A stretch of 64,000 nt of DNA from Ustilago trichophora (taxonomy: Eukaryota > Basidiomycota > Ustilaginomycetes > Ustilaginales > Ustilaginaceae): positions 124,001 to 188,000 of the forward strand of contig OOIN01000047.1 in NCBI GenBank assembly GCA_900323505.1. The letters run 5' to 3'. A program made the translations under genes and the position numbers. This document shows positions 30,917-41,890 of this stretch, one piece after another. Position 1 is the stretch's first letter; every line of letters starts with the position of its first letter. The notes beneath the pieces are model-generated. The model was not told the origin of the DNA. It did no database searches and was given only the letters and a program-made list of their open reading frames with translations.

Positions 30917-32821
30917 ATGGCGGACCACACCTACAGCGGTGCCAATGCTGGCGACCGCAACTCGTCCTTTGACGACGAGACTGCCACTCACACGCCCCAG
31001 CGCACCAGCAGCGGCAACAAGGACGCCGCTTCCTCGTCACAAGACAGCAACAAGAACAAGCAACAAGACGTCCCCGCCGACGTCGAAGCCATCCGCGAAA
31101 AGAACGACCTCGAAAAGACCAACGAAGAGAAGCAGCGCGAGGGCGAACACGATCTCGAACCACGTCAAGAGGATGGCAAGATTGTTCTTACAGAACGAGC
31201 TGGCTACCTCGCAACCGGCTACTCGTATCCGACATGGAAGAAGTGGACCATCCTCTGCGTCATTTTTGCCGTTCAGGTATCGATGAACTTTAACACTTCG
31301 GTCTATCCAAATGCCGTTACGGGCGTTGCCGAGAAGTACGGCGTCAGCGAGCCTGCAGCTCGAGTAGGTCAGATGATCTTCCTCGTTGCATATGCTTTCG
31401 GATGCGAATTCTGGGCTCCCTGGTCAGAAGAGATTGGTCGATGGCCTGTCCTCCAAATTTCCCTCTTCCTCGTCAACATTTGGCAGGTTCTTGCCGCTCT
31501 CGCTCCTAATTACGGCTCGCTGATTGTGGCTCGATTCCTCGGCGGTTTGTTCACCGCAGGTGGGTCCGTTACTCTCGGTATGGTGGCAGATCTGTGGGAG
31601 CCCGACGAGCAGCAGTTCGCCGTCGCTTTCGTTGTCCTCTCCTCCGTAGGCGGTACCTCGGTCGGTCCTTTTGTCGGTGGCTTCATCCAAGCCTACCTCA
31701 AGGTCGAGTGGAACTTTTGGATCCAGCTCATCTTTGGCGGTGCCGTCCAAATTGTCCACTTCTTCGTTGTCCCCGAAACGCGTTCCACCATCCTCCTTGA
31801 TCGAGAGGCCAAACGTCGTCGCAAGAATGGCGAACACAACATCTACGGTCCCAACGAAGTTAGAACCGAACGTTTCAGCATCAAGGAGATCGGAAAGTAC
31901 TGGCTGCGACCCTTCGAGATGTTTGTCCGCGAACCCATCGTGCTCTTCCTTTCGCTTCTCTCCGGTTTCTCCGACATGCTCATCTTTATCTTTCTCGAGT
32001 CGTTCCAGCTCGTGTACAAGCAGTGGGGTTTCAGCACGGTTCAGATCGGTCTCGCCTTTATTCCCATCAACCTTGGTTATCTGCTAGGATACCTCATCTT
32101 TATGCCTCGATTCCGCTGGGAGAAGAAGCGCCGCGTTAGGGATCCCGACGCGCTCGCTCCCGAGGCACGTCTCTGGTTGCTCCTCTTCTTGGCTCCTCTT
32201 GAAACACTGGGTCTGTTTGGTTTCGCCTGGACCTCATTGGGCCCACCCAATGTCCACTGGATCGCACCCATGATTTTTTCGTGCATGATCGCCATTGCAA
32301 ACTACGCGTAAGTTCTTTCCTCTTCATCCAACACATCTCTTTGTAGCTACAAAACACTCGACTGACACCGAGCTCCATCTTTTCCTCCTCTTTTCGCAAC
32401 AACAACAACACCGGAATTTTGGCAACTGGAACGGGAACCGGATTCAAAAAGTATCTACATGGCCACGATCGACTACATGATCGCAGCCTATGGCCCCTAC
32501 TCAGCCTCAGCAACAGGAGGTAATGCCTTGGCACGAGATTTCCTCGCCGGTATCTCTGCCATGTACGCCACGCCGCTTTACAACCGTCTTGGTCTCGAAT
32601 GGGCCTCGACCCTGCTTGCATTCCTGGCGATTATCGTTGCGATCCCGGTCTACATTTTCTATTGGAAAGGACCTGCGATTCGAGAAAGGAGCAAGTTTGC
32701 TCAATCGCTCGCGGACGACAGGAAGGCCAACGGCGGTAAGAGGACGGATAAGGACGATAAGGCTGAGAATGGCACCATGTACCGTAGGGAGAAGGTGCAC
32801 CAGTCTCAACAACAACAGTAG
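30917..32821 (+). CDS. MFS transporter, DHA1 drug/polyamine type (two exons)
   Basis: This is a twelve-helix major-facilitator proton antiporter of the kind that exports drugs or polyamines across the plasma membrane. Exons 30917-32307 and 32452-32821 join in frame (GC+T, an Ala codon) to give 586 residues. The N-terminal 95 residues are polar, acidic and Lys/Gln-rich. Helix 1 starts at WTILCVIFAVQVSMNF. The signature loop is degenerate (WAPWSEEIGRWPVLQ). The DHA1 motif C is SSVGGTSVGPFVGGF. The post-splice segment IYMATIDYMIAAYGPYSASA continues a helix, supporting the intron. The start has the near-ideal context ACCACCATGG. The tail is charged and ends in a Gln run. The substrate is unknown. 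Confidence 0.9.
32308..32451 (+). other. Intron in the MFS transporter gene
   Basis: This 144-bp intron has donor GTAAGT at 32308 and acceptor AG at 32450-32451. A CTGAC branch-like element lies within. Without splicing the frame ends one codon after the donor; with splicing it runs on through conserved transporter sequence. Confidence 0.9.
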
Positions 32822-33321
32822 CAGCAGTAGCAGCAGTAGCAGTAGTAGGAGATGAAAGTAGAGGAAACTGGTGAAAGGTGGATGAACCAGGTTTTGGCTT
32901 CCAAGTTGTATGCAGACACGATTTTTAGATTGACATTTATCCGTAGAAAAGAGAGCGGAACAGCATGTGAGTGTGTAGGTTGGCGTTCATCGGATTGGTT
33001 TCAAGCGGTTCATCTGAGCATGGTGAAAAGTGTCAGAGACTAGTTTCAAGGGATACATCCTGTCAAGCACAGTCTGTGAGGTGTCCGTAGCGATGTTGAG
33101 GAGATCAGAAAAGAAAAGAAAAGAAAAGAAAAAGAAAGAAAAAAAAAAGTTGCGCCCGCAAAACATGGAGGAGACACACCATCACAATCGAAGTCGTACA
33201 AATGCTTCTGCATTTGGGGCAACATGATGATCGACATTGACCACTTTGTCAAGCTGTATTGCTTAGAATAAAAGAAAAAGTATATTGCAGTTGGACCCAG
33301 TGTCATTTTTTAGGCGACTGT
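32822..33321. other. Convergent intergenic region
   Basis: These are the 3' flanks of the transporter and the SET gene. CAG/TAG trinucleotide repeats follow the transporter stop (about 32803-32848). An A-rich AAAAG repeat tract lies at 33108-33150. No gene is supported. Confidence 0.6.
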
Positions 33322-35376
33322 CTAACGACGCTGCTTCTTCCTGCCGTCATCTTTGGCCGCTTTACCATTGACGCCAGCTTTCCTTTTGATATCTTTTCCA
33401 GCTTTACTTTTGACATTCTGTGCGGCTTCCGTCTGGTGAATCCTATCCAAGACGTAATTAAGCACTCTCTTTTGATCCAATAGCACCCTCTTCTCTCCTA
33501 GCCTTACCACCAATGCCCTTCTCTCGTTCTCCCCGCTCATTTCGATTTTGCGAGATCCATAGAGCTTAGCCTCCTCCTCTTCGACACTGGACCCATTGGG
33601 ATACTCGTTCAATCTGAGCTCGATTGCTTCCATGATAATCTGACTTGGAAATACCTTGACAGTTTTGGCATTGGCAAGTGTATGCTCCTCTTGAGCTTCG
33701 ACACGTGCAGAGGGACCTTTGCCCTTGGAACGCGCCTTTTCAAAAGCCTCTCTCGACTGGCAAAGAACGCGAGTGAGCGCAATCATCTCCTCGGAAATCC
33801 CCCCACCAGTAGCGGCCGCTTTGAGCTCTTTCGATGTTGGCTTTTCGGGCTGTGCACGATGCGGACTCTTGCCAGAAGGAGTAAAGAGGTAGTTGAGAAT
33901 AAACACCTCATCAATGCCTAATGATGAACAGGCCCATTCCAGTCTCTCCTCCAAATCCTTTTTCAACTCTTCCGCGCTGCTGTCGCTGAGTGAGAGTAAG
34001 GAAGAGAGATGGGTGAGGGCAGCAGTGAGGATCAACTTGGCATCGAGTTCAACAACGTCGCTTCCGTTGGGTTCGTCAACATGACCATAGCGTCGAAGGA
34101 GATCGCTGTTGGGTGGGTCGGCGTAGGTGTTGAAGATCTGCTCGCCGGTAGAGATGGGTTTGGTGGCACGCATTTCGAGGACGTGGGATTTGTAAAATAG
34201 GCGAGCGTTGTCCGATTCGAAACGGGCGTTGAGCATGTCGGCCATGGGTGTCATGGAGATGTCGATGACATTTTCTTGCTCTTCCTCGTCGTCAGAGTCC
34301 GAGTCGGAATCCGAGTCACCGTCGTCATCGTCTTGATCTTGCTCGTCATCGTCCTTGGTCTCGTCTGCTTCGTCACCCGATCCAACATGGGGAGCCTGTC
34401 GTTCCTCCTCGGCCTCGCCTTCATCCTCTAACACCTCGGCCTCGGACTCATCATCGTCATCATCATCATCATCATCGCCGTCCAGATCATCCATATCAAC
34501 CGTCTTACCTTCCAACCCTCTCTTTCGGCTCTTGACGTGAAAGCTGCGACTCAAGATCCTCGACCCCATGATGTGATACGTCTCGAGCGAGTACCACTTT
34601 TGCAGCTCTTCCTCCCGCTTGACTTTGTCCTCGACACCTTCCAAGAACACTTGAGGTAGAGATCGAATGAAAGGGATGGCCTTATTGTGGTAATCCGCCT
34701 CAGCTTCGTCCCTTGCGATCTTGTCTGCAATCGAAGTACCTGCGAGATGGGTAAGGTCGGATTGTGCCCAAAACATGGGCGTACTGAATTGTGTTGGCAT
34801 AATGTCAAAGTATGGACCCCAGTTCTGCTCTCCAAAGGGACGAGGTGCGTCTCTAAAAGGTGCGCCTTGTCCATTGGTTCCCTCTAGCTGCTCGACACTG
34901 GTATTTGTAGATGTGGATGCTTCGAGGTTTTCCATCGATACATCGCCATCGTCTAGAGCACCATCAGTTGAGCCAGAGGAAGGAGCGAGGTAGAATGCCC
35001 TCCTACGTTCAAACATCATAGCGAGAATGAGAGGCAGCCAACCCATCTTGCTGATCTGCTTCCATGTCAAGGCGTCATCAGAGCCAGAGCCAGAGTCAGA
35101 GCCGGTGGATGGTGCTGTAGAAGAGGATGGCGATGCTTCAGCTTGAGTGCACCGTTGAGCAAGAGTAGAAGTAGCAAGGTTGAGAAGAATGTGGCGAGGG
35201 ATGGTAAAGATGGTCTCGCCAGCAGCAATGGGTTGCTTGGCAATCATGCCTCGACCCATTCCTGGAATGGGTTGAATGTGACATCGTGGATCGAGAGCTC
35301 CACCGGATTGACGAAACCAACGGAGGAAGGCAGCTTCGACTTCCGAGGTGGTTTGTCTTGCATCGGCGTCGGTCAT
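33322..35376 (-). CDS. SET-domain lysine methyltransferase, Rkm4/SETD6 type
   Basis: This is a Rubisco-LSMT-like SET methyltransferase; yeast Rkm4 monomethylates ribosomal protein Rpl42. The protein has 684 residues. The split SET domain begins with GMGRGMIAKQPIAAGETIFT near residue 30-50. It continues after a very acidic insertion (about 292-371, runs of Asp/Glu and Ser-Asp) with MTPMADMLNARF...NARLFY near 374 and GEQIFNTYADPPNSDLLRRY near 412-430, the cofactor- and substrate-lining blocks. A helical C-terminal substrate-binding domain follows, with a Lys-rich tail (AKDDGRKKQRR). The ATG at 35376 (MTDADARQ) is chosen because the frame upstream opens only with non-ATG codons. The start lies 199 bp from the inserted retrotransposon. 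Confidence 0.85.
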   Translation of the reverse strand: MTDADARQTTSEVEAAFLRWFRQSGGALDPRCHIQPIPGMGRGMIAKQPIAAGETIFTIPRHILLNLATSTLAQRCTQAEASPSSSTAPSTGSDSGSGSDDALTWKQISKMGWLPLILAMMFERRRAFYLAPSSGSTDGALDDGDVSMENLEASTSTNTSVEQLEGTNGQGAPFRDAPRPFGEQNWGPYFDIMPTQFSTPMFWAQSDLTHLAGTSIADKIARDEAEADYHNKAIPFIRSLPQVFLEGVEDKVKREEELQKWYSLETYHIMGSRILSRSFHVKSRKRGLEGKTVDMDDLDGDDDDDDDDDESEAEVLEDEGEAEEERQAPHVGSGDEADETKDDDEQDQDDDDGDSDSDSDSDDEEEQENVIDISMTPMADMLNARFESDNARLFYKSHVLEMRATKPISTGEQIFNTYADPPNSDLLRRYGHVDEPNGSDVVELDAKLILTAALTHLSSLLSLSDSSAEELKKDLEERLEWACSSLGIDEVFILNYLFTPSGKSPHRAQPEKPTSKELKAAATGGGISEEMIALTRVLCQSREAFEKARSKGKGPSARVEAQEEHTLANAKTVKVFPSQIIMEAIELRLNEYPNGSSVEEEEAKLYGSRKIEMSGENERRALVVRLGEKRVLLDQKRVLNYVLDRIHQTEAAQNVKSKAGKDIKRKAGVNGKAAKDDGRKKQRR

Positions 35377-35575
35377 TGTGTGCGGTCTCTGTCCACTTGT
35401 AGCTGCACACAGGTGATGAGTTAGTGTGTGTGAGGGGATGGGTGGAGTGTTGGTGTTGGTTGTTTCTTGTCGTGTGAACCCTGCAGAAACGGCAATTTTT
35501 TTGTGTCTTCTCAAAACACTAGAAATTTTAAGCTCTCGATCTCGGAAATCGGATTGGCGAGGGCTGCCTTCTTTC
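35377..35575. promoter_or_regulatory. Left remnant of the SET/TSC13 divergent promoter
   Basis: This 199-bp segment lies between the SET-gene start codon and the 5' LTR of the copia element. Its last five bases (35571-35575, CTTTC) are repeated at 51696-51700, the target-site duplication. With 51696-51901 it formed a spacer of about 400 bp before the insertion. Confidence 0.7.
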
Positions 35576-35787
35576 TGTTAGTTTCTCAGTCTCAAAAAGG
35601 TTCGATAAAAATGTTCTAAAAATAATGTTTCCCCGATGTGTTTCCCCGACTCATTTCCCCGATGCACAAGCCAACGACTTCGCTCCAACAGCGATAGCCA
35701 ATTTGGTGCGACTTTGCACATGTATATATATGGCTCCCCCGATCCACTTCAGTAATTTGAATCCCAGTTGCAACAATAACTTTAATA
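35576..35787 (+). repeat. Copia 5' LTR (212 bp)
   Basis: It begins TGTTAGTTTC and ends CTTTAATA, so the termini are TG...TA rather than canonical TG...CA. A TATATATATGG box lies about 145 bp in, a candidate promoter for the element RNA. It is 209/212 identical to the 3' LTR; the three differences are transitions at CpG positions. Confidence 0.95.
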
Positions 35788-35799
35788 GGTTATGAGCCC
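35788..35799 (+). promoter_or_regulatory. Primer-binding site for a half initiator Met-tRNA
   Basis: The twelve bases GGTTATGAGCCC directly abut the 5' LTR. They are complementary to the anticodon stem-loop of eukaryotic initiator Met-tRNA (GGGCTCATAACC). Drosophila copia and yeast Ty5 are known to use this internal 'half-tRNA' primer, rather than the tRNA 3' end. Confidence 0.85.
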
Positions 35800-35858
35800 A
35801 AGTTGCACTCCCCTGCGTACAGTAAGTAAGAAGCTAACACTGGAATCGAAGACAAACA

Positions 35859-38800
35859 ATGACGGACAAGGAAGCAAGTCTCATTGGTATCCCCAGGCTG
35901 AAGTCGGTGGATGACTACTTCACCTGGAAGGACGACTTCACGGCGGCCATGATGGCCAAAGGAAAGGTCTATATATGTATGACGCAGGGCATGCCTGAAG
36001 TTACGGCACGGGCTCAAGAAGAATGGATGGAGGCAGACATCAAGGCAAAAGGATTCATCCTTCAAGCAATTGGACAGGAATATAGGCACCTGGTGAAGTC
36101 GCTGCCAACACCCATGGAGATGTGGCAGCGACTTCAGGGCCATTTTGAGGAGCATGTAAGCCTCCGAGTGGAAATGTTACAGACACAGCTTAACACAATC
36201 AAACAGAAGGAAGGAGAGGGAATCGACCCCTACTCTGCCAGGATTGCAAAGATCTGCGAACAACTTGACGCTGCTGGATACAAGACCAATGTCGACAGAC
36301 GAATGAAAGCACTAGTGCAGGGACTTCGCCCTGAGTACGGAGTATACAAGGCAATGCTAATGCGAGAAAATGACACATACCGGAAACTCATCAAGAAGGA
36401 AATTACGTATACTGATGCCGATGGAAAACAGCACACAGTCACTCAAGGGCTCAACGAGCTGGACGAAATAGAAAGATACAATGATGCGCTGAGGACCCTA
36501 AAGGCCCGGGAGGAGGAGCTCAACCAGACAGGCAAGGCGAAGGATAGCTCCAAAATAGAGATGGCGATGTCAGCTAATAGACAACCACATGGCGGGCAGC
36601 AACATCGCAATACCAAACATAATTTCAACGGGGAACAGTTTACTGGATCCAAAGGCGCCTGCTTCAAATGCGGAAGGATTGGACACATAGCAGCACTGTG
36701 TGGAAAGAAATGTTACAACTGCAATAAGGTTGGACACCTTGCAAGACACTGCAAACAAAGTGCCGCGACTTCAAACGGAAACCGACCTTTTCAACGCAAG
36801 GAAGTCGCCAACGCCGCGACTGAAGAAAATGACAATCAAATGCCGAACACGTCAAACAACGAAAATAGGGAACAAAATGAAGAGCCGGACGTGTGGGGAT
36901 GTGCAGCACAAGTAGTTGCCGAAGTCGCTGACAAATCATCCCTACTAGCTGGCCGAAGTCACAGTATAAATGATCATTGGATACTTGACTCTGGTGCCTC
37001 TTCGCACATGACGAACAGGCTGGAATACTTCAGTAAACTCGTTAAAGGAGAATCATACTTAAGAATCAGGACTGCAACTGGCGACGTCCTGAAAGTAGAA
37101 GGAATAGGACAGGTCGAATTCGCACCCATCATCGATGGCAAACGAGGCAAAAACGTAGTATTCAAACGAGTACTATATGTACCAAAGCTTTCGGCAAACC
37201 TGCTGTCTCTTGTAAATCTTGTGAAGGCAGCCAACATCAACTTCACTGTTGACAACAAACTGACCGCCGCAGAAGTCACTGCAAACGGAAAGAAGGTCTT
37301 ACAATGCAAATATGAAGGAAACAGTCTGATATTGAAGGGACACACTATCCAATACAAGGCCGCAAACTTGGCGATAATCAAGAACAACGATATCGAAGCC
37401 TGGCATCGCAGGCTTGGCCACATTAATACGAAGTCAGTCAAGGAAGCCATAGAAGTGGCAACGAAAGAAAAATTACCGAGCGACCTCGCAAAGAGAATTC
37501 AATGCAAAACGTGCGAAGTCGGAAAACATACAAGGAATCCATTTCATAGGTCGGTAACGAGGTCGACGAGACCCCTGGAACTCGTCCACTCTGACGTCGT
37601 CGGACCTTACGAAACAGACATCGACGGAAAGAGGTACATGGTCACCTTTGTTGATGACTTCTCAAGGCACGTAACAGGTGTTCCAATTGAAACGAAGGAC
37701 AAGGTAGCTACGGCCTTCTACTTTTACTCAATTCACATGGAAGGGCAAACTGGAAAGAAACTCAGTGTCAGGGGTCGTGTGCCTGAGAATCCCGGAATCG
37801 CCGAATCGATGTCTTCCGGCGATTTTCCACTAATTAATCGGTGGACGGCGGCCTACGGGCGACTCTCGGCTAACCGCTGTGGACACTCCGTCCAGAGGCA
37901 GAGCGGCACGAAACTAGACCTTGGCGAATCGTACGAGAGGTCGTACGAGGGTTCGGGGAACGCAGGTTGACGCCTGTCGGTGCACGAGTGCCCGTAGCGC
38001 TCCGACAGTCGTTATATGGTACTGATGGAGGTATCAGGACCGCAGTGGAGGTACTGCCTACGGTTGAGGTTCCGTAGCGTCGATGTAGGTGTCGACGGCG
38101 TCGCTAATGTGATACTACACACACAGGAGATAGCAGCAATGCCTGGATTGCTGCAAGACGACGAATACAAGAGACAGTGTTGTACTGACGGTTGAACAAT
38201 TGTGATAAGTTAAGTAATAGTAGAGTGGATGGGGCTCCGCCCCATCGCACGCCTGTGCAGTGTGAGTATATATGGCCTCACCCTCACCAGGAGGGCGGCC
38301 GTATGGCTCGACGTGGCCACATGCTGTATCAGCCTGTGTCCGTCGGCTCTGGGCGGCACCCGTGGGAAGCCACCCACTTCATTCCCCCCCTCATCTACGC
38401 GGCCTTCATATCTCTCCCCCAAGCGTCTTGCTCGCCATCCCTGATGGTGACGAGACTCTGGCTATCCCTCCGCCGTGCGTCATTGGTCGCACCTCTCCCG
38501 TACGTCCCGGGTGGCGCCTTTTCGCGCTCAACGCGTACGGATCGCCGGGTGGGTGCCACTTGCCGATTTCCCTCCAGAAAGTCGGCCAGTGAGCTCCACC
38601 TGCCGGCCGAGTACTTATGCACCTGTGCGCCGTTTCTGCGCACAGCCGCTGCTGCGCTCCTCCGGCCTCCACTCGTGCCTGACCCTGGTCAGCCCACGTG
38701 AGGCCTGTAACACTCAGTATGCTGCTCAGTGACAATGGCGGTGAATTCGTTAATAAAGAGATGGATGACTACATGCGATGTCGGGGCATTGTACACAGAA

Positions 38801-40932
38801 GGACGGCCCCGTACACACCTCAACAAAATGGTATAGCGGAAAGGATGAACAGGACTGTCATGGACATGGTTAGGTGCATGCTCTATGAATCCGGGCTGCC
38901 TGGACGATTTTGGACCAAGGCGGCAATGCATGCAATTTATGTACAAAATCGCGTACCAAACGAGTGGACCGGACCAACAACTTCGCCGCTGGAACTATTC
39001 CTTGGTGAGAAAGCAACTATACAAGACATTCGACCGTTTGGGTGCACAGCCTATGTCCACATTCAGGAAGCAGAAAGGAAGTCGAAGCTGGAACCCAGGA
39101 GTACCAAGATGATAAACCTAGGAATTTCATACGGACGAAAGGCCTATGAAGTGGTCGACCTCAGCCTCCTCAACAAAAGGATAAGCAGGGACATCACCTT
39201 TGTTGAAACGGACTTTCCTGCCAAACAAAAGGAAGTCCAACCTCCTAATGCCCAAGAGGTGATAACCACCACAACCCTGGAAGAAAGCAATGAAGAAGAG
39301 ACAAGTATTGGACCAGGGGGAGAAGGCGACATCAGTGAAGTCGAACTTGCAAACCTCACTACTCAAGTCGAATTCGCCGCTACCCCCAGACCAGAGCAAG
39401 ACCCCCTCACACTCCAGGAAGCACAGAAGCGCAAGGATTGGAACAAGTGGAAGGAGGCGATGGATAAGGAATTGGAAAGTCACCGTGAAAATGGCACGTG
39501 GGAAGTCACTAGTAAACCCACCAGTGATGGCCACGTTGTCGACTGTAAGTGGGTTTATAAACTAAAGATTAACCCAGATGGATCATTGGACAAATACAAA
39601 GCCAGACTCGTGGCAAGGGGTTTCACACAGCGAGAAGGTATCGACTACGAGGAAACATTCGCTCCCGTACTCAAGTTTTCCACCCTCAGGATATTAATTG
39701 CACTAGCGACATCACTAGGACTGAAGATGGAGCAAATGGACGTTGTCACCGCGTTCCTGAACGGCGTAATCACCGAAGATATCTTTATGAAACCACCCCC
39801 TGGATACTGGGAAGGGAAAACATTGAAACTCAAGAAGGCATTATACGGCCTCAAACAAGCTGGAAGAAAGTGGTACGAAAGGCTCGATGAAAGTCTGCGT
39901 GACATGGGCTTCACTAGGATTGCCAGCGACTTCGGAGTATACAAGATAGGAACATTAGCGAAGTCGCTGTGCATAATTGCCGTATATGTTGATGATATAG
40001 TCCTGGTCACTCGTACTCAGGAAGACATGGACAAATACAAGAGAGAGTTAACCAGGCGATTCAAGATGACAGAAGGAGGGAAACTAAAGTATATACTTGG
40101 ACTGGAAATTACATGGAATACAGATAGTACAAAGTTAAGCCAATCAGCATACACCCGGCGAATGGTCGACAAGTTCCTGGTCGAAAGTGCAAAACCAGCG
40201 GCAACGCCGCTACCGTTAAAAGAATTTGACAGCGACGTCGAACCATTAAATGAACAAGACCACAAGAAGTATCGCATGATTGTGGGGTCACTACTGTATG
40301 CATCGACGGGCACAAGGCCTGACATCAGCTACGCCACCAGTCGACTCAGCAAGCACCTGGAAAATCCAACCCAGGCATCAATGAAAAGCGCAATGCACCT
40401 CCTACGGTACCTCAAAGGAACTCAGAACGTTGGTATCCACTTCACAAAAGGAATGACGACGTCGACTGTGTTAGAAGGATACAGTGACGCTGACTTCGCC
40501 GGGGACACACAAGATCGAAAATCAACGACGGGCATTGTAACGATTGTATATGGTTCGCCGGTGAACTGGTTTTCAAAGAAACAGCCGTTAGTCGCCGACT
40601 CAACCACAGTCGCCAAATACATTGCCATGACAGAGTCAGTAAAGGACATAATTTGGACTCGCAGCTTACTGGACGAGCTGGGACTTCGACAGTATAGTCC
40701 CACCAACATTCATGTCGACAACGCTGCAGCTAGACAACTTGCTGCAGATCCCAAATTTCACAGTCGCACAAAACACATAGACGTGAAATTCCACTTCATT
40801 CGAGAACATGTGGGCAATAACAAAGTAAAGATTGTGCCCGTGACAACACTGCAGCAGAAAGCTGACTGCCTAACGAAGACGTTGGGCCCAAACAAGGCGG
40901 AAGAAGGCAGGCGGATGCTCAACATGCATTAA
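35859..40932 (+). pseudogene. Copia gag-pol, interrupted in integrase by a solo LTR
   Basis: One frame covers 35859-37765 and continues at 38718-40932. With the intervening solo LTR and one CTCAG copy discounted, the length is 1373 codons without internal stops. The Gag part ends in two CX2CX4HX4C zinc knuckles (near residues 267 and 284). The protease has DSGASSHM near 375. The integrase has an HHCC region around HRRLGHIN...CKTC, the first catalytic Asp in HSDVVGPY before the insertion, and the second Asp (LLSDNGGEF) and Glu (QQNGIAERMNR) after it. The reverse transcriptase has YVDD near 39988. RNase H has the YSDADF block, but Lys replaces the expected Glu (40615). As it stands the gene is broken by the insertion and probably by that substitution. 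Confidence 0.92.
37766..38712 (-). mobile_element. Solo LTR of the gypsy family, reverse orientation
   Basis: This 947-bp LTR begins TGTCAGGGG and ends CCTGTAACA on the plus strand, the reverse complement of the LTRs at 41891 and 50085. It is flanked by the perfect TSD CTCAG (37761-37765 and 38713-38717). It marks a gypsy insertion into copia integrase, followed by LTR-LTR recombination that removed the internal region. It is near-identical to the full element's LTRs except for a strongly diverged block at about 38103-38219. Confidence 0.95.
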
Positions 40933-41418
40933 CTGCCGACGACAAAGATAAAAGGAAACGGCGCAGAGCACGGACTTAGGCGGTACAAGATTTGAGTTGC
41001 GCCGCGAAGTCAAATTTAGGAGGAAGCTCGGACGAGGAAAAAGGGTAGGGACAATCTTGGACCAAGATAAAGTTAAAAAGGTTATATTTGGGGTGGTGGT
41101 GACGAGATAGGGTTACATTCGGAGCGGCATCGGCATGTACGATGTCACTCACCGCTGTAAAAGAAAGATAAGACGAAGTCACTGGCGCAATCGCCCGTGA
41201 TTTGTTGGAAGAAAAAGAGTGCGCAGAAGAAGGACGATGATACTCAGTCGAGGAGCCCAGGCCCCAGGCTCGCTACAGGACGACAACGACCAACGAGAAA
41301 ATATTTGCAATGGAGAAGTCGGTGCAGTGAAGATATAAAACAAGCACCGAAGTCGTCCAGAGATGATGGGAGACTCAAGCTCCCAAACAAACACAACATT
41401 ACGCTCACAACTCCAACC
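40933..41418 (+). promoter_or_regulatory. Copia pol-ORF3 spacer with TATAAAA box
   Basis: These 486 non-coding bases lie between the copia pol stop and the ORF3 start codon. TATAAAA lies at 41334-41340, about 80 bp before the ATG at 41419. This could be an internal promoter giving ORF3 its own short mRNA; splicing from the LTR leader is the alternative. Confidence 0.5.
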
Positions 41419-41890
41419 ATGAGCAAAATCGGTAACAGCCAGGATAATGTTTGGGTCGAATTCCCACCTCCCGACCCAAGCCAACACCCCCCAACCAACA
41501 ACAATGATAGCGATGATGATTTTGAATTAGGTTTCGACATAGGCACACTAATCAACGATGACGACGAAGTCGATGCACAGGCTGACGACGAATTGGAGGA
41601 AGTCGACGAGCTGGAGGAAGAACTAGGCATAGAGGAACAACTGGACAATGCGGTGGAAATATACACACCCTGTGATACGTGCTCAAGGTTCAATTATGTT
41701 TGCCAGTATGCTCCGGAGGTCAAGCATGGGCTTCGCTCCCAGAAGTGTTACAGGTGCTATGTTCGTAAGCGCAAATGCTCCAATGACTACTCGAGGCGCT
41801 CCATTAACCACAGGCGTATGTTGATCGAGCAAGCCTTCAACCGTGGACAGCGTTCTGCACTACGCACCGAAGTCACCACTGGCTTCCGCC
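41419..41890 (+). pseudogene. Copia accessory ORF3, 5' part (zinc-cluster-like protein)
   Basis: This is an extra gene downstream of pol, split by the gypsy insertion. The first 157 codons lie here, starting at ACC-ATG, and the rest is at 51042-51364. Together they form a 264-codon frame. The N-terminal third is strongly acidic (Asp/Glu-rich, about residues 28-80). Six cysteines at 85-120 follow the pattern CX2CX6C-X14-CX2CX6C, with basic residues between the last two cysteines (YVRKRK), resembling the fungal Zn2Cys6 DNA-binding cluster with a long linker. No Gag, Pol or Env homology is apparent. Function is unknown; nucleic-acid binding is inferred from the motif alone. Confidence 0.8.
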
